Below are positions 24,045 through 32,097 of a stretch of 64,000 bases of DNA, one piece after another. Position 1 is the stretch's first letter; every line of letters starts with the position of its first letter. The notes beneath the pieces were generated by a model. It worked only from the letters and a program-made list of their open reading frames with translations. It ran no database searches and had not been told where the DNA came from. Source of the DNA: JBBTRP01 sp038065125 (GTDB taxonomy: Bacteria; Patescibacteriota; Patescibacteriia; JACQRZ01); contig JBBTRP010000006.1 of NCBI GenBank assembly GCA_038065125.1, positions 1-64,000 of the forward strand, given 5' to 3'. The translations under genes and the position numbers were made by a program.

Positions 24045-25147
24045 TGAGAATTGGAATAATCGGCGCCGGTATTATTGGTCTTTCGTGCGCACGAGAGTGC
24101 CGGAAGATTTTTCCGAACGCAGAGATTATCGTCTTTGAAAAAAATGCCGCGGCATTTTCTGAAAACAGCATCCACAACAGCGGAGTCGTACATTCGGGCA
24201 TTCATCAAAAATTAGGGTCGCTCCGCAGTTCATTCGCGCACACCGGAAGCAAGCTACTGACCGATTACTGCCAGCAAAATGAAATCCTATGCAAACCGAC
24301 TGCGATGCTCATCGCTATTGCCCCCGCCGATATGCCCTCGCTTATCCGAGAGGCATCAATACTGTTTCGACTCTGGGAAAACTCCCGTCGACAGAGGATT
24401 CGGCCGCCGAAGGTCGTGTTTAAAAAAGATATATACGCGCTTGAGCCAAACATTTCAGCGATCTGCGGACTACTGCTCTCAGGCATTTGGGTGATCGATC
24501 AGAAGTCATTGGGCACGCAACTAGTCCGTGAGATGGAAGGTATCGGTGTAGACATTCGTTTACGGACGGAAATAAAAAGCATTTCATTTAATGGCGAGTA
24601 TGCGGTGTTCGGTACCGATACTGCCGAGGAGAGTGTTACCCACGTAATTAATTCAGCAGGACTGCACGCCGACATCATCGCGCGCATGGCAGGATTCGAC
24701 GCGCCAGAGATCTCTCCAGTACGTGGCGAATACTATGAAGTCTTCAGTGATAAAAAAAATCTCATTCATTCACACCTCATCTATCCTGCGCTCCCCCCAG
24801 GCCATCCGGTGAAAGGTATACACTTCACAAAAACTGCTGACGGACGACTTCTCATCGGGCCAAATGCCACCGCCTGGGATCGGCGTGAGGACGATGCTTC
24901 GGACCAGAGCCCTAAGAAGGAGTTTGTCGACGCGGTCAAAAAATTTTTGCCTTCCCTCACACCAGAGGACATACAGTGGGCCTACTCCGGCATTCGCCCC
25001 AAGATCGGTGGGAGCGCTGAAGAGCATGACTTTATTGTGCGGAGAGAGCAATCCAGAATTCCATTTGTCAATCTCATCGGCATCGAATCCCCGGGCTTTA
25101 CCGCAAGTTTTGCCCTCGCAGAATACGCTGCAGGACTCCTACTGTGA
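24044..25147 (+). CDS. lhgO: FAD-dependent oxidoreductase, L-2-hydroxyglutarate oxidase (LhgO)-like
   Basis: 367 residues of the DAO superfamily. FAD-binding GIIGAGIIGLSCARE at the N-terminus, SENSIHNSGVVHSGIH (the LhgO hallmark) and a C-terminal GIESPGFTASFALAEYA. LhgO oxidises L-2-hydroxyglutarate and passes electrons to quinones. Homologues in sugar loci may oxidise other 2-hydroxy acids or sugars; the neighbouring hddA and glycosyltransferase suggest such a role here. A 1-base overlap with hddA indicates tight coupling. Confidence 0.85.
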   Translation: MRIGIIGAGIIGLSCARECRKIFPNAEIIVFEKNAAAFSENSIHNSGVVHSGIHQKLGSLRSSFAHTGSKLLTDYCQQNEILCKPTAMLIAIAPADMPSLIREASILFRLWENSRRQRIRPPKVVFKKDIYALEPNISAICGLLLSGIWVIDQKSLGTQLVREMEGIGVDIRLRTEIKSISFNGEYAVFGTDTAEESVTHVINSAGLHADIIARMAGFDAPEISPVRGEYYEVFSDKKNLIHSHLIYPALPPGHPVKGIHFTKTADGRLLIGPNATAWDRREDDASDQSPKKEFVDAVKKFLPSLTPEDIQWAYSGIRPKIGGSAEEHDFIVRREQSRIPFVNLIGIESPGFTASFALAEYAAGLLL

Positions 25148-25152
25148 CCGAC

Positions 25153-26607
25153 TTATTTTTTGCAGCGGTATACCGCATAACCGTATCCGGGAATCGTGTT
25201 TGCAATAGGGAGTCTCCAAAGAGCAACCTTGCCCCGAGCATAGTTTTCCTCCACAAGCGTACAGCTGCCATTCGCCACTTGCGGAGCCTTGGTTTCACCG
25301 GTTGAAAATTGCTGTCGTATGAGCAGGCGGTTCGCATTCGAAAGATCTTCGCGAGGCTCTTCAATCAGGGAGTAGTTCTCCGTAAGTGGCCACATTCGTT
25401 GAGTGACCAGGAATAGATCGGATACATGAGATGACTTCGTAAGGCGCAGAAACGACTCGCGCGCTTCATCCAGGGAGATACCCTCCGTTGCATAGAGGGG
25501 GAATAGATAGAGTAGTCGAATAAATCCAATGCATGTTAGCGTAAGGGTTGTCCATGATAGAACGCGTAATGCTTTATATCGACTTTTGATAGCCGCAGTC
25601 GCTACCGCTATGAACATGAGAGGAGCAAAAATGTATATATACGAAAGATGGCGCGGCGCGACTGCACCGAAAGCAATAACCAGAAAAGCAATAAAGAAAG
25701 AAGTGAAGAAAAGAGGGGACTTGATTGAAGAACGATGAATGAAGGAATAGAGTCCAAGGAGAACCACGCTTAGGATGGCGAGTAGGCCATAGAAGGTCGT
25801 ATTTGGCGCGAAAAAGTGGTAGTATAAAAAACTCCATGACAGGCCCTTTTTATAGATCAATGTGAAGTGGTCGGCAATTCCATTGAGTGTGGTTGGGAGT
25901 CCATAGGGAGTGAGTGAGACAATCAATGCAAACGAGATTGCAGCGGTAAGCCCTATTACCCCCAAGTTTAGCAGACCTCGTTTCCAAGGGACGGAGTAGA
26001 AAATATACAGGGCAATGAGGCCCGCAACGAGCGCAGCAGCGGTAATATGCATTGACCCAATACTGCCAAGGAAAATGCCAAGTACGATGGCGAACGGCAG
26101 CGAATCGGCACGAGCGCGCATGAAGTACATCAATACCGCGATCAATAGTACGATCGGTCGTAGAGGTGTTTCTGGTCGGAAATCATTAGCAAGGAGAGTG
26201 GTGGAAAGGCCGCAGAGCGCAAGGGCCGTCGCCACGCTTAGTCGCCATTTAGAAATTTGCTCGCTCGAATTAACAATGCGCACGAGTAAGAGTGAGGTGA
26301 GAATGAGTGTGACAATATCGATTCCGGCAAGAGCGAGGTCGAGACCCCGAGGTGTTGCAGTAGGAGAGATAGCGGCGAGCAACAATGGGTAGAGCGGGGG
26401 GTAAAAAATTAGGCGGTGCTGTCCGGGATCAATCGCATGTCCAATTGCGTTTATTTCATTAATAAGAGGCTTGCCATGCATAGTGTTGATGGCAGTTGGG
26501 CCGAAGTAAATCGAATCTCCCTCGAAGACCGGGTAGGACCAGTATCCAAAAATGAGATATATCGCCGCGAGAAGTAAAATTGTCCCAATTAAAAATACCC
26601 GGTGCAT
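25153..26607 (-). CDS. Multi-spanning membrane glycosyltransferase, GT-C type (PMT_2/GT39-like)
   Basis: 484 residues with about ten or eleven hydrophobic helices and a soluble C-terminal part from about residue 385. The first extracytoplasmic loop carries an acidic motif (PVFEGDSIYFGP), as in polyprenyl-phosphate-sugar dependent transferases, and a YPPLYPLLLA segment follows. It probably uses a polyprenyl-phospho-sugar donor outside the membrane. The UbiA-type enzyme at 29343 could supply such a donor. Divergent to the HAD gene, whose promoter overlaps its own. Confidence 0.78.
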   Translation of the reverse strand: MHRVFLIGTILLLAAIYLIFGYWSYPVFEGDSIYFGPTAINTMHGKPLINEINAIGHAIDPGQHRLIFYPPLYPLLLAAISPTATPRGLDLALAGIDIVTLILTSLLLVRIVNSSEQISKWRLSVATALALCGLSTTLLANDFRPETPLRPIVLLIAVLMYFMRARADSLPFAIVLGIFLGSIGSMHITAAALVAGLIALYIFYSVPWKRGLLNLGVIGLTAAISFALIVSLTPYGLPTTLNGIADHFTLIYKKGLSWSFLYYHFFAPNTTFYGLLAILSVVLLGLYSFIHRSSIKSPLFFTSFFIAFLVIAFGAVAPRHLSYIYIFAPLMFIAVATAAIKSRYKALRVLSWTTLTLTCIGFIRLLYLFPLYATEGISLDEARESFLRLTKSSHVSDLFLVTQRMWPLTENYSLIEEPREDLSNANRLLIRQQFSTGETKAPQVANGSCTLVEENYARGKVALWRLPIANTIPGYGYAVYRCKK

Positions 26608-26631
26608 AGGTGGAGCGGTTTCAGCACTTGT

Positions 26632-26660
26632 ATGCTAGTATGGCAACTATGGTCTGTCAA
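26632..26660 (-). promoter_or_regulatory. Promoter of the GT-C gene, overlapping an opposing promoter
   Basis: Minus strand TTGACA (26655-26660), exact 17-base spacer, TAGCAT (26632-26637). On the plus strand an extended -10 TGCTAGTAT (26633-26641) occupies the same bases and points at the HAD gene, so the two cannot be occupied at once. Confidence 0.55.
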
Positions 26661-27314
26661 AAGAGTTCGTCCCCCGTCATTTTTTTTGACGTAGACGGGA
26701 CGTTGATTCTCCGTACATCATGCGAATATTTACTACTGCGACACCTATTGATACGCGGAAATTTTCCTCTCACCAATCTGGTTCATGCTTTGGTGTGGAA
26801 TCTTGGGAAAGCAAGGACTTTTTTTTACTCCCTCCATTTCAATAAATTGTGGTATAGGGGATACTCAGTCGACGGACTCAACAAGCATATCGATGCAGTA
26901 TTTCCATCAATTTGCAGACACATATCGCAAGGGGCCATCAATGAAATGCGGCGAGCTCATGACGGCGGATCTCGCATCGTCCTTCTTTCTGCGGCTCCCG
27001 ATATTCTCGTGCGCCGGATAGGGGAGTATATTGGCTATCATGAGGTGGTTGCAACATCCTTCGAGATTCATAATACTATCTACACAGGCAGAGTAACTGG
27101 CATTGTACCTTATGCCGCCGGGAAGATTGCCGCAGCTAGCGCATATGCCGCGTCACTAGGTGTTCGTTTAAGCGATTGCACCGCATATGCAAATGCAGGC
27201 TCAGACATTCCGCTCCTGGAGAGCGTCGGGACGGCGTATGCAGTGAATCCGTCAGTGGGACTGCAAAAACACGCAATGAGTAAGGGATGGAGTATTTTAA
27301 GATTCAACACATAA
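26649..27314 (+). CDS. HAD-family hydrolase, subfamily IB (SerB-like)
   Basis: 221 residues from the ATG at 26649, which lies 7 bases after an extended -10 box; ATG 26640 or GTG 26610 would add 3 or 13 codons. Catalytic Asp in FFDVDGTL, second motif VLLSAAPD, Lys in AAGKIAA and acidic motif III around ANAGSDIPLLE. IB members dephosphorylate phosphoserine, polyprenyl-linked sugar phosphates and others. A UbiA phosphoribosyltransferase three genes on suggests removal of the 5-phosphate from polyprenyl-phosphoribose, by analogy with the mycobacterial pathway. Confidence 0.85.
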   Translation: MVCQKSSSPVIFFDVDGTLILRTSCEYLLLRHLLIRGNFPLTNLVHALVWNLGKARTFFYSLHFNKLWYRGYSVDGLNKHIDAVFPSICRHISQGAINEMRRAHDGGSRIVLLSAAPDILVRRIGEYIGYHEVVATSFEIHNTIYTGRVTGIVPYAAGKIAAASAYAASLGVRLSDCTAYANAGSDIPLLESVGTAYAVNPSVGLQKHAMSKGWSILRFNT

Positions 27315-27323
27315 CAATTTAAT

Positions 27324-28334
27324 ATGAAGACGCTTGTAACAGGTGTTCCGGGTTGGCTTGGATCGCGACTCACGTCGGTTCTGACAAACCCTAACGACCC
27401 CCTGAATCATTTTTCCGGTTATTCAGATCGGGAAGTTCGCTGTTTCGTGCTTCCCGGAATGAATGCAACGGGGATTAACCATGCAGAGATTATCGCTGGA
27501 GATGTGCGAGATGCGGACTCTCTTCATAGGGCCCTTGATGGGGTTGAAACAGTTTTCCACTTAGTCGGCATTATCCACCCAAAAAAAATATCAGACCTTT
27601 ATGCTGTCAACAGGGAAGGTTTTCGAAATTTGTTGAACGCCGCTGAGGCCGCGGGGGTGCGCCGAGTCGTGTTCGTGAGCAGTAACTCACCCGCGGGAAC
27701 AAACAAAAACAGGAACATTCTCATGAAGGAGAGCGATACCCCTCAGCCCTACAAGCATTACGGCATAAGTAAATTGGAAGCCGAGCAAATCGGACTGGAT
27801 TTTGTGAAGAGAGGGAGAATTGAGGTCGTTATTGTGAGGCCCTGCTGGTTTTATGGTCCCGGCCAGCCGGACCGCCAGACCAGATTCTTTCGAATGATTA
27901 AAAGCGGAAAGCCGCTCATGTTCGGTGATGGAAAAAATCTTCGCAGCATGTCGTATGTTGACAATACCATCCAGGGCCTCCTTCTGGCCGAGAAAACTCC
28001 TGACATCTCAGGGAGGACGTATTGGATAGCTGATGAAAAGCCATACTCTACAGAAGAGATCTATTGGACAATTGCCGAACTCCTTGACGTGCGCCATCTC
28101 ACACCGCGTCATCTTCCAGAACTCGTTTCGAAGTGTTGTGAACTTGCTGACGACCTACTCCAGGCTGCGGGCATATATTCCCAAGAGATTCACGTCGCAG
28201 GAGAAATGGTAAAGGATATTGCGTGCAGTATTGAAAAAGCGAAATTAGAGCTTGGGTACGCACCAGAGATTTCACTTCGAGAGGGAATGAAGAGATCGAT
28301 CGAATGGTGTCGGCAGCGCGGTGATGAGATCTAA
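27324..28334 (+). CDS. NAD-dependent epimerase/dehydratase (SDR)
   Basis: 336 residues. NAD loop VTGVPGWLGSRL, FVSSNSPAGT, catalytic pair in HYGISKLEAE (YGISK, about 147-151), then RPCWFYGPGQPD. The C-terminal region ends with the EGMKRSIEWCR helix typical of sugar epimerases. With the HAD, UbiA and next SDR genes it may belong to a polyprenyl-pentose pathway, where a 2-epimerisation is needed, but DprE1/DprE2-like enzymes are not recognisable, so this stays tentative. Confidence 0.85.
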   Translation: MKTLVTGVPGWLGSRLTSVLTNPNDPLNHFSGYSDREVRCFVLPGMNATGINHAEIIAGDVRDADSLHRALDGVETVFHLVGIIHPKKISDLYAVNREGFRNLLNAAEAAGVRRVVFVSSNSPAGTNKNRNILMKESDTPQPYKHYGISKLEAEQIGLDFVKRGRIEVVIVRPCWFYGPGQPDRQTRFFRMIKSGKPLMFGDGKNLRSMSYVDNTIQGLLLAEKTPDISGRTYWIADEKPYSTEEIYWTIAELLDVRHLTPRHLPELVSKCCELADDLLQAAGIYSQEIHVAGEMVKDIACSIEKAKLELGYAPEISLREGMKRSIEWCRQRGDEI

Positions 28335-28335
28335 T

Positions 28336-29355
28336 ATGGTATTAGTGACAGGTGGCAGCGGATTTATTGGAAGCGAGCTTGCTCGACAGCTCTCAGTGTC
28401 CGGAGAGCGCGTTCGGGTTCTCGATGTTGTTGGTTTCCCTCAGCCGAATCCAGACATTGAATTTTGTCATGGCGATATACGGAACAGAGATGATGTTGAA
28501 AAGAGTCTAGAAGGGGTAAAAGACGTCTACCACTGTGTCGCACTCGTCCCGCTTGCAAAGGCCGGGCGAAAGTTTTGGGAGGTGAATGTTGGGGGGACTC
28601 AGGTGCTTCTCGATCAATGCGAAAAAAAAAATGTGAGGCATATTGTCCACATCTCCTCCAGCGCTGTATATGGCACGCCCGAGTGCCCCATTACTGAAAA
28701 GACGCCGTTTCATCCTCTTGAAATTTACGGGAGAGCGAAGTATGCCGGAGAACGATTGGTATTTGACTATCAGGCGAGGGGCGGATCTGCAACCATTATC
28801 CGTCCACGAACCGTTCTGGGCGATTTCCGGCTGGGCATTTTCGATATCCTGTTTGAGTGGATTTTTGAAAATAGGAACATCTATCTGATTGGCAATGGGC
28901 AGAATCCATTCCAGTTTGTACATGTCGCCGATGTCGTCTCGGCCTGTATGCAGGCGTGTTCATTGAGGCGCACCGGCGCATACAATATCGGAACCGACCG
29001 ATACGTAACACTCAAGGCCGACCTGGAGTCGTTCATCTTGCAAGTTGAGTCACGCTCTTCTATTAGGTGTATTTCTGAATATCTCGCGATTCCTATGCTG
29101 GAGCTTCTCGACTTGCTCAAGTTCTCACCGCTTGCGCCGTGGCACTACAAAACCTATCACAAGCCATTTTATTTTGACATTTCAAAATCCGTCAAGGAAC
29201 TTGAGTGGAGGCCGCTCTACTCGAATGTCGATATGCTTGTTAGTTCATACCGCTGGTTTATTGCGAACAGGGGGGTGAGCTCGAAAACGCCCGGCTCCAC
29301 CCACCACACCTCGCCAAAGCAGAAGCTATTAAAAGTCCTTAAATGGTTCTCATAA
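28336..29355 (+). CDS. NAD-dependent epimerase/dehydratase (SDR)
   Basis: 339 residues from the ATG at 28336 (MVLVTGGSGFIGSEL), one base after the previous stop; GTG 28321 and ATG 28324 lie upstream in frame but would overlap the previous gene and push the NAD loop inward. Active-site strand HISSSAVYGT and catalytic pair YGRAK. RPRTVLGDFR replaces the usual RPxNVYG. Resembles sterol-dehydrogenase-like 3-beta-HSD/GalE hybrids common in Patescibacteria. Substrate unknown. Confidence 0.85.
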   Translation: MVLVTGGSGFIGSELARQLSVSGERVRVLDVVGFPQPNPDIEFCHGDIRNRDDVEKSLEGVKDVYHCVALVPLAKAGRKFWEVNVGGTQVLLDQCEKKNVRHIVHISSSAVYGTPECPITEKTPFHPLEIYGRAKYAGERLVFDYQARGGSATIIRPRTVLGDFRLGIFDILFEWIFENRNIYLIGNGQNPFQFVHVADVVSACMQACSLRRTGAYNIGTDRYVTLKADLESFILQVESRSSIRCISEYLAIPMLELLDLLKFSPLAPWHYKTYHKPFYFDISKSVKELEWRPLYSNVDMLVSSYRWFIANRGVSSKTPGSTHHTSPKQKLLKVLKWFS

Positions 29356-30242
29356 AAAAAATACAAGGTTTACTACTGCTTGCCCGTCCGTATCAATGGC
29401 ATAAAAATGTACTCGTCCTAGCCGCGCTTTTATTTTCCGGGCAACTTGAGAGTGTGTCCTCAGTTCAGCTTTCACTCGTGGCATTCTTTGCTTTTTGCCT
29501 CCTTTCTTCAGCGATCTATGTAATAAATGACATTCGCGATTGCGATGACGATCGTCATCACCCAGTAAAACAAAAACGCCCGCTTCCGACAGGAGATGTG
29601 ACATTGATTCACGCATGGGTACTGAGTATAGTTCTTCTCGTTTGCGGAATGTTGGTAAGTTTCTTTCTTGGAATTTCTTTTTTTGCGGCTGCAGGTGCAT
29701 ATGTCGTTTTGAACGGTTGTTATACATTTGCCCTGAAGAGGATTCCACTTCTGGAGATTTTTTCAGTCGCTATGTGTTATGTGCTTCGTGTTGTTGCTGG
29801 CGCCTTTGCGATCCATGCTCCCGTAACACCCTATCTACTGATTGCAAGTATGTTGCTATCCATTCTCCTCATTCTTGGAAAGCGCAGGCATGAGCGTATG
29901 CTCTTTCTTGAAACGGTCCCATTACACCGACCGGTTCTTGCTCAGTATTCCATACAATTTTTGGACCAGCTTACTACAATATCAGCCGCGGCGACTCTTA
30001 TTGTGTATATTCTCTATACCCTTGACGAGCACACAAGGACACTTACAGGAAGTTCACTCATGCCCCTCACTATACCGTTTGTCATCTATGGTCTCTTCCG
30101 CTATCTTTTGATTGTTGGTAATCTTGATCGCGGCGGCGATCCGTCGAGAGATCTTCTTCTCGACAAACCTCTTCTCGCCACGTCGTTGGTATGGGTAGGA
30201 AGCATTATCCTCATTATTTATTCTGCCCGCCACTCCTTATGA
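29343..30242 (+). CDS. UbiA-family prenyltransferase, decaprenyl-phosphate phosphoribosyltransferase-like
   Basis: 299 residues, about eight or nine transmembrane helices. The first aspartate motif is AIYVINDIRDCDDDRHHP followed by KQKRPLP, the form seen in 5-phospho-alpha-D-ribosyl-1-diphosphate: decaprenyl-phosphate transferases. The second motif is weak. That enzyme makes polyprenyl-phosphoryl-5-phosphoribose, the precursor of polyprenyl-phospho-pentose donors used by GT-C transferases. A HAD phosphatase, two SDRs and a GT-C gene lie within 4 kb. Overlaps the previous gene by 13 bases. Confidence 0.86.
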   Translation: MVLIKKIQGLLLLARPYQWHKNVLVLAALLFSGQLESVSSVQLSLVAFFAFCLLSSAIYVINDIRDCDDDRHHPVKQKRPLPTGDVTLIHAWVLSIVLLVCGMLVSFFLGISFFAAAGAYVVLNGCYTFALKRIPLLEIFSVAMCYVLRVVAGAFAIHAPVTPYLLIASMLLSILLILGKRRHERMLFLETVPLHRPVLAQYSIQFLDQLTTISAAATLIVYILYTLDEHTRTLTGSSLMPLTIPFVIYGLFRYLLIVGNLDRGGDPSRDLLLDKPLLATSLVWVGSIILIIYSARHSL

Positions 30243-31576
30243 AGCATGATCCGCTCCAAATCCAATTGTTTCGTAGTAAGCGCGTTCTTGTTTTAGGAGA
30301 CATCATGATTGATCATTACATCTACGGCGATTCAAACAGAATTTCTCCAGAAGCCCCAGTTCCTATAGTAAATCGTAAGTCAGAATCCTACCATCTTGGC
30401 GGAGCCGCTAATGTGGCGCACGCAATTACGTCTCTTGGTGCAGAGGTTCTCCTGTGTGGAGTGGTTGGTAATGATGATGCAAAGTCGATCGTTTTTAACC
30501 TCCTCCACAAGGCCGCAATCGCATCGCACGGCATTTTCTTTTCGGACACAAAAAAAACGGTCATCAAACAACGCATCGTCGTCAACGGTCATCACATGCT
30601 TCGTCTTGACAGCGACGACACCCCGTACTTCTCTGAGGAGGATTGTCGGCGTTTTACGGCCATGGTCGAGCCGTTGATTGTTTGGGCAGACGTGGTGCTT
30701 TTTTCCGACTACGGAAAAGGCGTGTGTTCCCCGTCGCTGGTCAAACGAATCCTTGCACACGCAAAAGCGCATGGCAAAGCCGTGATTGCAGATTTTAAAC
30801 CAGGAAATGACGCACGCTTTTGCGGGGCGAACCTTATTGTTCCGACCGAGCAGGAGACGCGAGAACTTACCGGATGCAGTACATTTATGGAGGCGGGCCC
30901 ACGTCTCGTGAGTGAATACCAGTCAGATGTGTTGGTGACACGCGGAAAAGAAGGAATGACGATTTTCTTCAAAAATGGGGACACCACTTCCATTCCCCCT
31001 AATCCCATGAACGAGTTTGACGTTACGGGAGCAGGGGATACGATCCTTGCGATTCTCGGTTTGGCATATGCGGTCGGAATGCCGCTGCATGAGGCAGCAA
31101 CACTTGCGAATCGAGGAGAGGGGATTGTGGTGCAAAAGCCCGGAACTGCGACCGTAAGTCTTGAAGAACTAATTTCGAGTGTCGAAGACAATCGTCATAT
31201 CGAAGGCGTTAGTCTTGTGCCCAAGATCTGGGGATATGAGAAATGGTTGGAAAATAGTGATAAGTACTGTTCAAAAATTCTTTCACTCAATAAAGGGTTC
31301 CAGTGCAGCCTTCACTACCACAAAATGAAGGACGAGATGTTTCTTATACTTAAGGGGCATGTACGCATGGAGGTTGGCGACACCGTTTCACATATGCGCG
31401 AAGGTAACTTTGTTCGTATCGCACCCGAGACCCCGCATCGATTTACTGGAATTGACAATTCGATGATTTTGGAGGTTAGTACCTATCACGACGAGGGTGA
31501 CTCATATCGAATACAAGAGAGTAGGAAACTAGACGAGTATGAATTCAGCTTCCTCGCTCCCGGTCGCACTATATGA
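30239..31576 (+). CDS. hldA: HldE-type heptose-7-phosphate kinase fused to a C-terminal cupin
   Basis: 445 residues from the ATG at 30239 (ATGA overlap with the UbiA stop). Residues 1 to about 315 are a PfkB-fold kinase like RfaE domain 1 (D-glycero-beta-D-manno-heptose-7-phosphate 1-kinase): VLVLGDIMIDHYIYG, LGGAANVA and the catalytic loop VTGAGDT with D267. Residues about 327-435 are a cupin: GFQCSLHYHKMKDE (H359, H361), then GNFVRIAPETPHRF. In ordinary HldE the second domain is an adenylyltransferase; here it is replaced. The cupin resembles sugar-phosphate isomerase or WbuC-like folds; its activity is unknown. Confidence 0.88.
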   Translation: MKHDPLQIQLFRSKRVLVLGDIMIDHYIYGDSNRISPEAPVPIVNRKSESYHLGGAANVAHAITSLGAEVLLCGVVGNDDAKSIVFNLLHKAAIASHGIFFSDTKKTVIKQRIVVNGHHMLRLDSDDTPYFSEEDCRRFTAMVEPLIVWADVVLFSDYGKGVCSPSLVKRILAHAKAHGKAVIADFKPGNDARFCGANLIVPTEQETRELTGCSTFMEAGPRLVSEYQSDVLVTRGKEGMTIFFKNGDTTSIPPNPMNEFDVTGAGDTILAILGLAYAVGMPLHEAATLANRGEGIVVQKPGTATVSLEELISSVEDNRHIEGVSLVPKIWGYEKWLENSDKYCSKILSLNKGFQCSLHYHKMKDEMFLILKGHVRMEVGDTVSHMREGNFVRIAPETPHRFTGIDNSMILEVSTYHDEGDSYRIQESRKLDEYEFSFLAPGRTI

Positions 31577-32097
31577 GAAGAGCTGTGTTCTTTGATCGGG
31601 ATAACACTTTAAATAAAGATGCTGGGTACACACATACAATCGAAGAATACCAACTTCTGCCCAGCGTTCTGTCCACTCTCAAGAGGTTGGAGAAAACAAA
31701 TTTTTTGAAAATCATTATCACTAATCAGTCTGGCATTGCGAGAGGATATTATGCGGTAGAGCATTTCGATGGGTTTATGACTCACATGCTCAATGATTTT
31801 AAGGGCAATGGAGTTACAATAGATGGCGTGTATCACTGTGCTCATTTACCTGATGATTCGTGCAACTGCCGAAAACCGCAGCCCGGCATGTTTTTTCAAG
31901 CTGCCACAGATCACGGCGTTGATCTTTCAATCAGTTGGTCCGTTGGTAACTCCCACTCAGATGTCGTCGCCGGAAAACGTGCGGGAGTCCGAACGATAAT
32001 GCTCGGCGCAAGTAATACTGTTGACGAGGAGGCGACACCTCACCATAGTGTCGAGACGCTTGATGCTGCGGTCGATATTATTATGGGCACTCAATGA
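31573..32097 (+). CDS. gmhB: D-glycero-D-manno-heptose-1,7-bisphosphate 7-phosphatase
   Basis: 174 residues, HAD subfamily IIIA. DxD nucleophile motif FFDRDNTLNKDAGY, Ser/Thr motif IITNQSGIARG, zinc loop CAHLPDDSCNCRKP (Cys-x-His and Cys-x-Cys) and GNSHSDVVAGKRAG. This loop separates GmhB from histidinol phosphatases. It acts directly after the kinase encoded upstream, and both genes overlap by 4 bases. Whether it prefers the alpha or beta anomer is not readable. Confidence 0.93.
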   Translation: MRRAVFFDRDNTLNKDAGYTHTIEEYQLLPSVLSTLKRLEKTNFLKIIITNQSGIARGYYAVEHFDGFMTHMLNDFKGNGVTIDGVYHCAHLPDDSCNCRKPQPGMFFQAATDHGVDLSISWSVGNSHSDVVAGKRAGVRTIMLGASNTVDEEATPHHSVETLDAAVDIIMGTQ

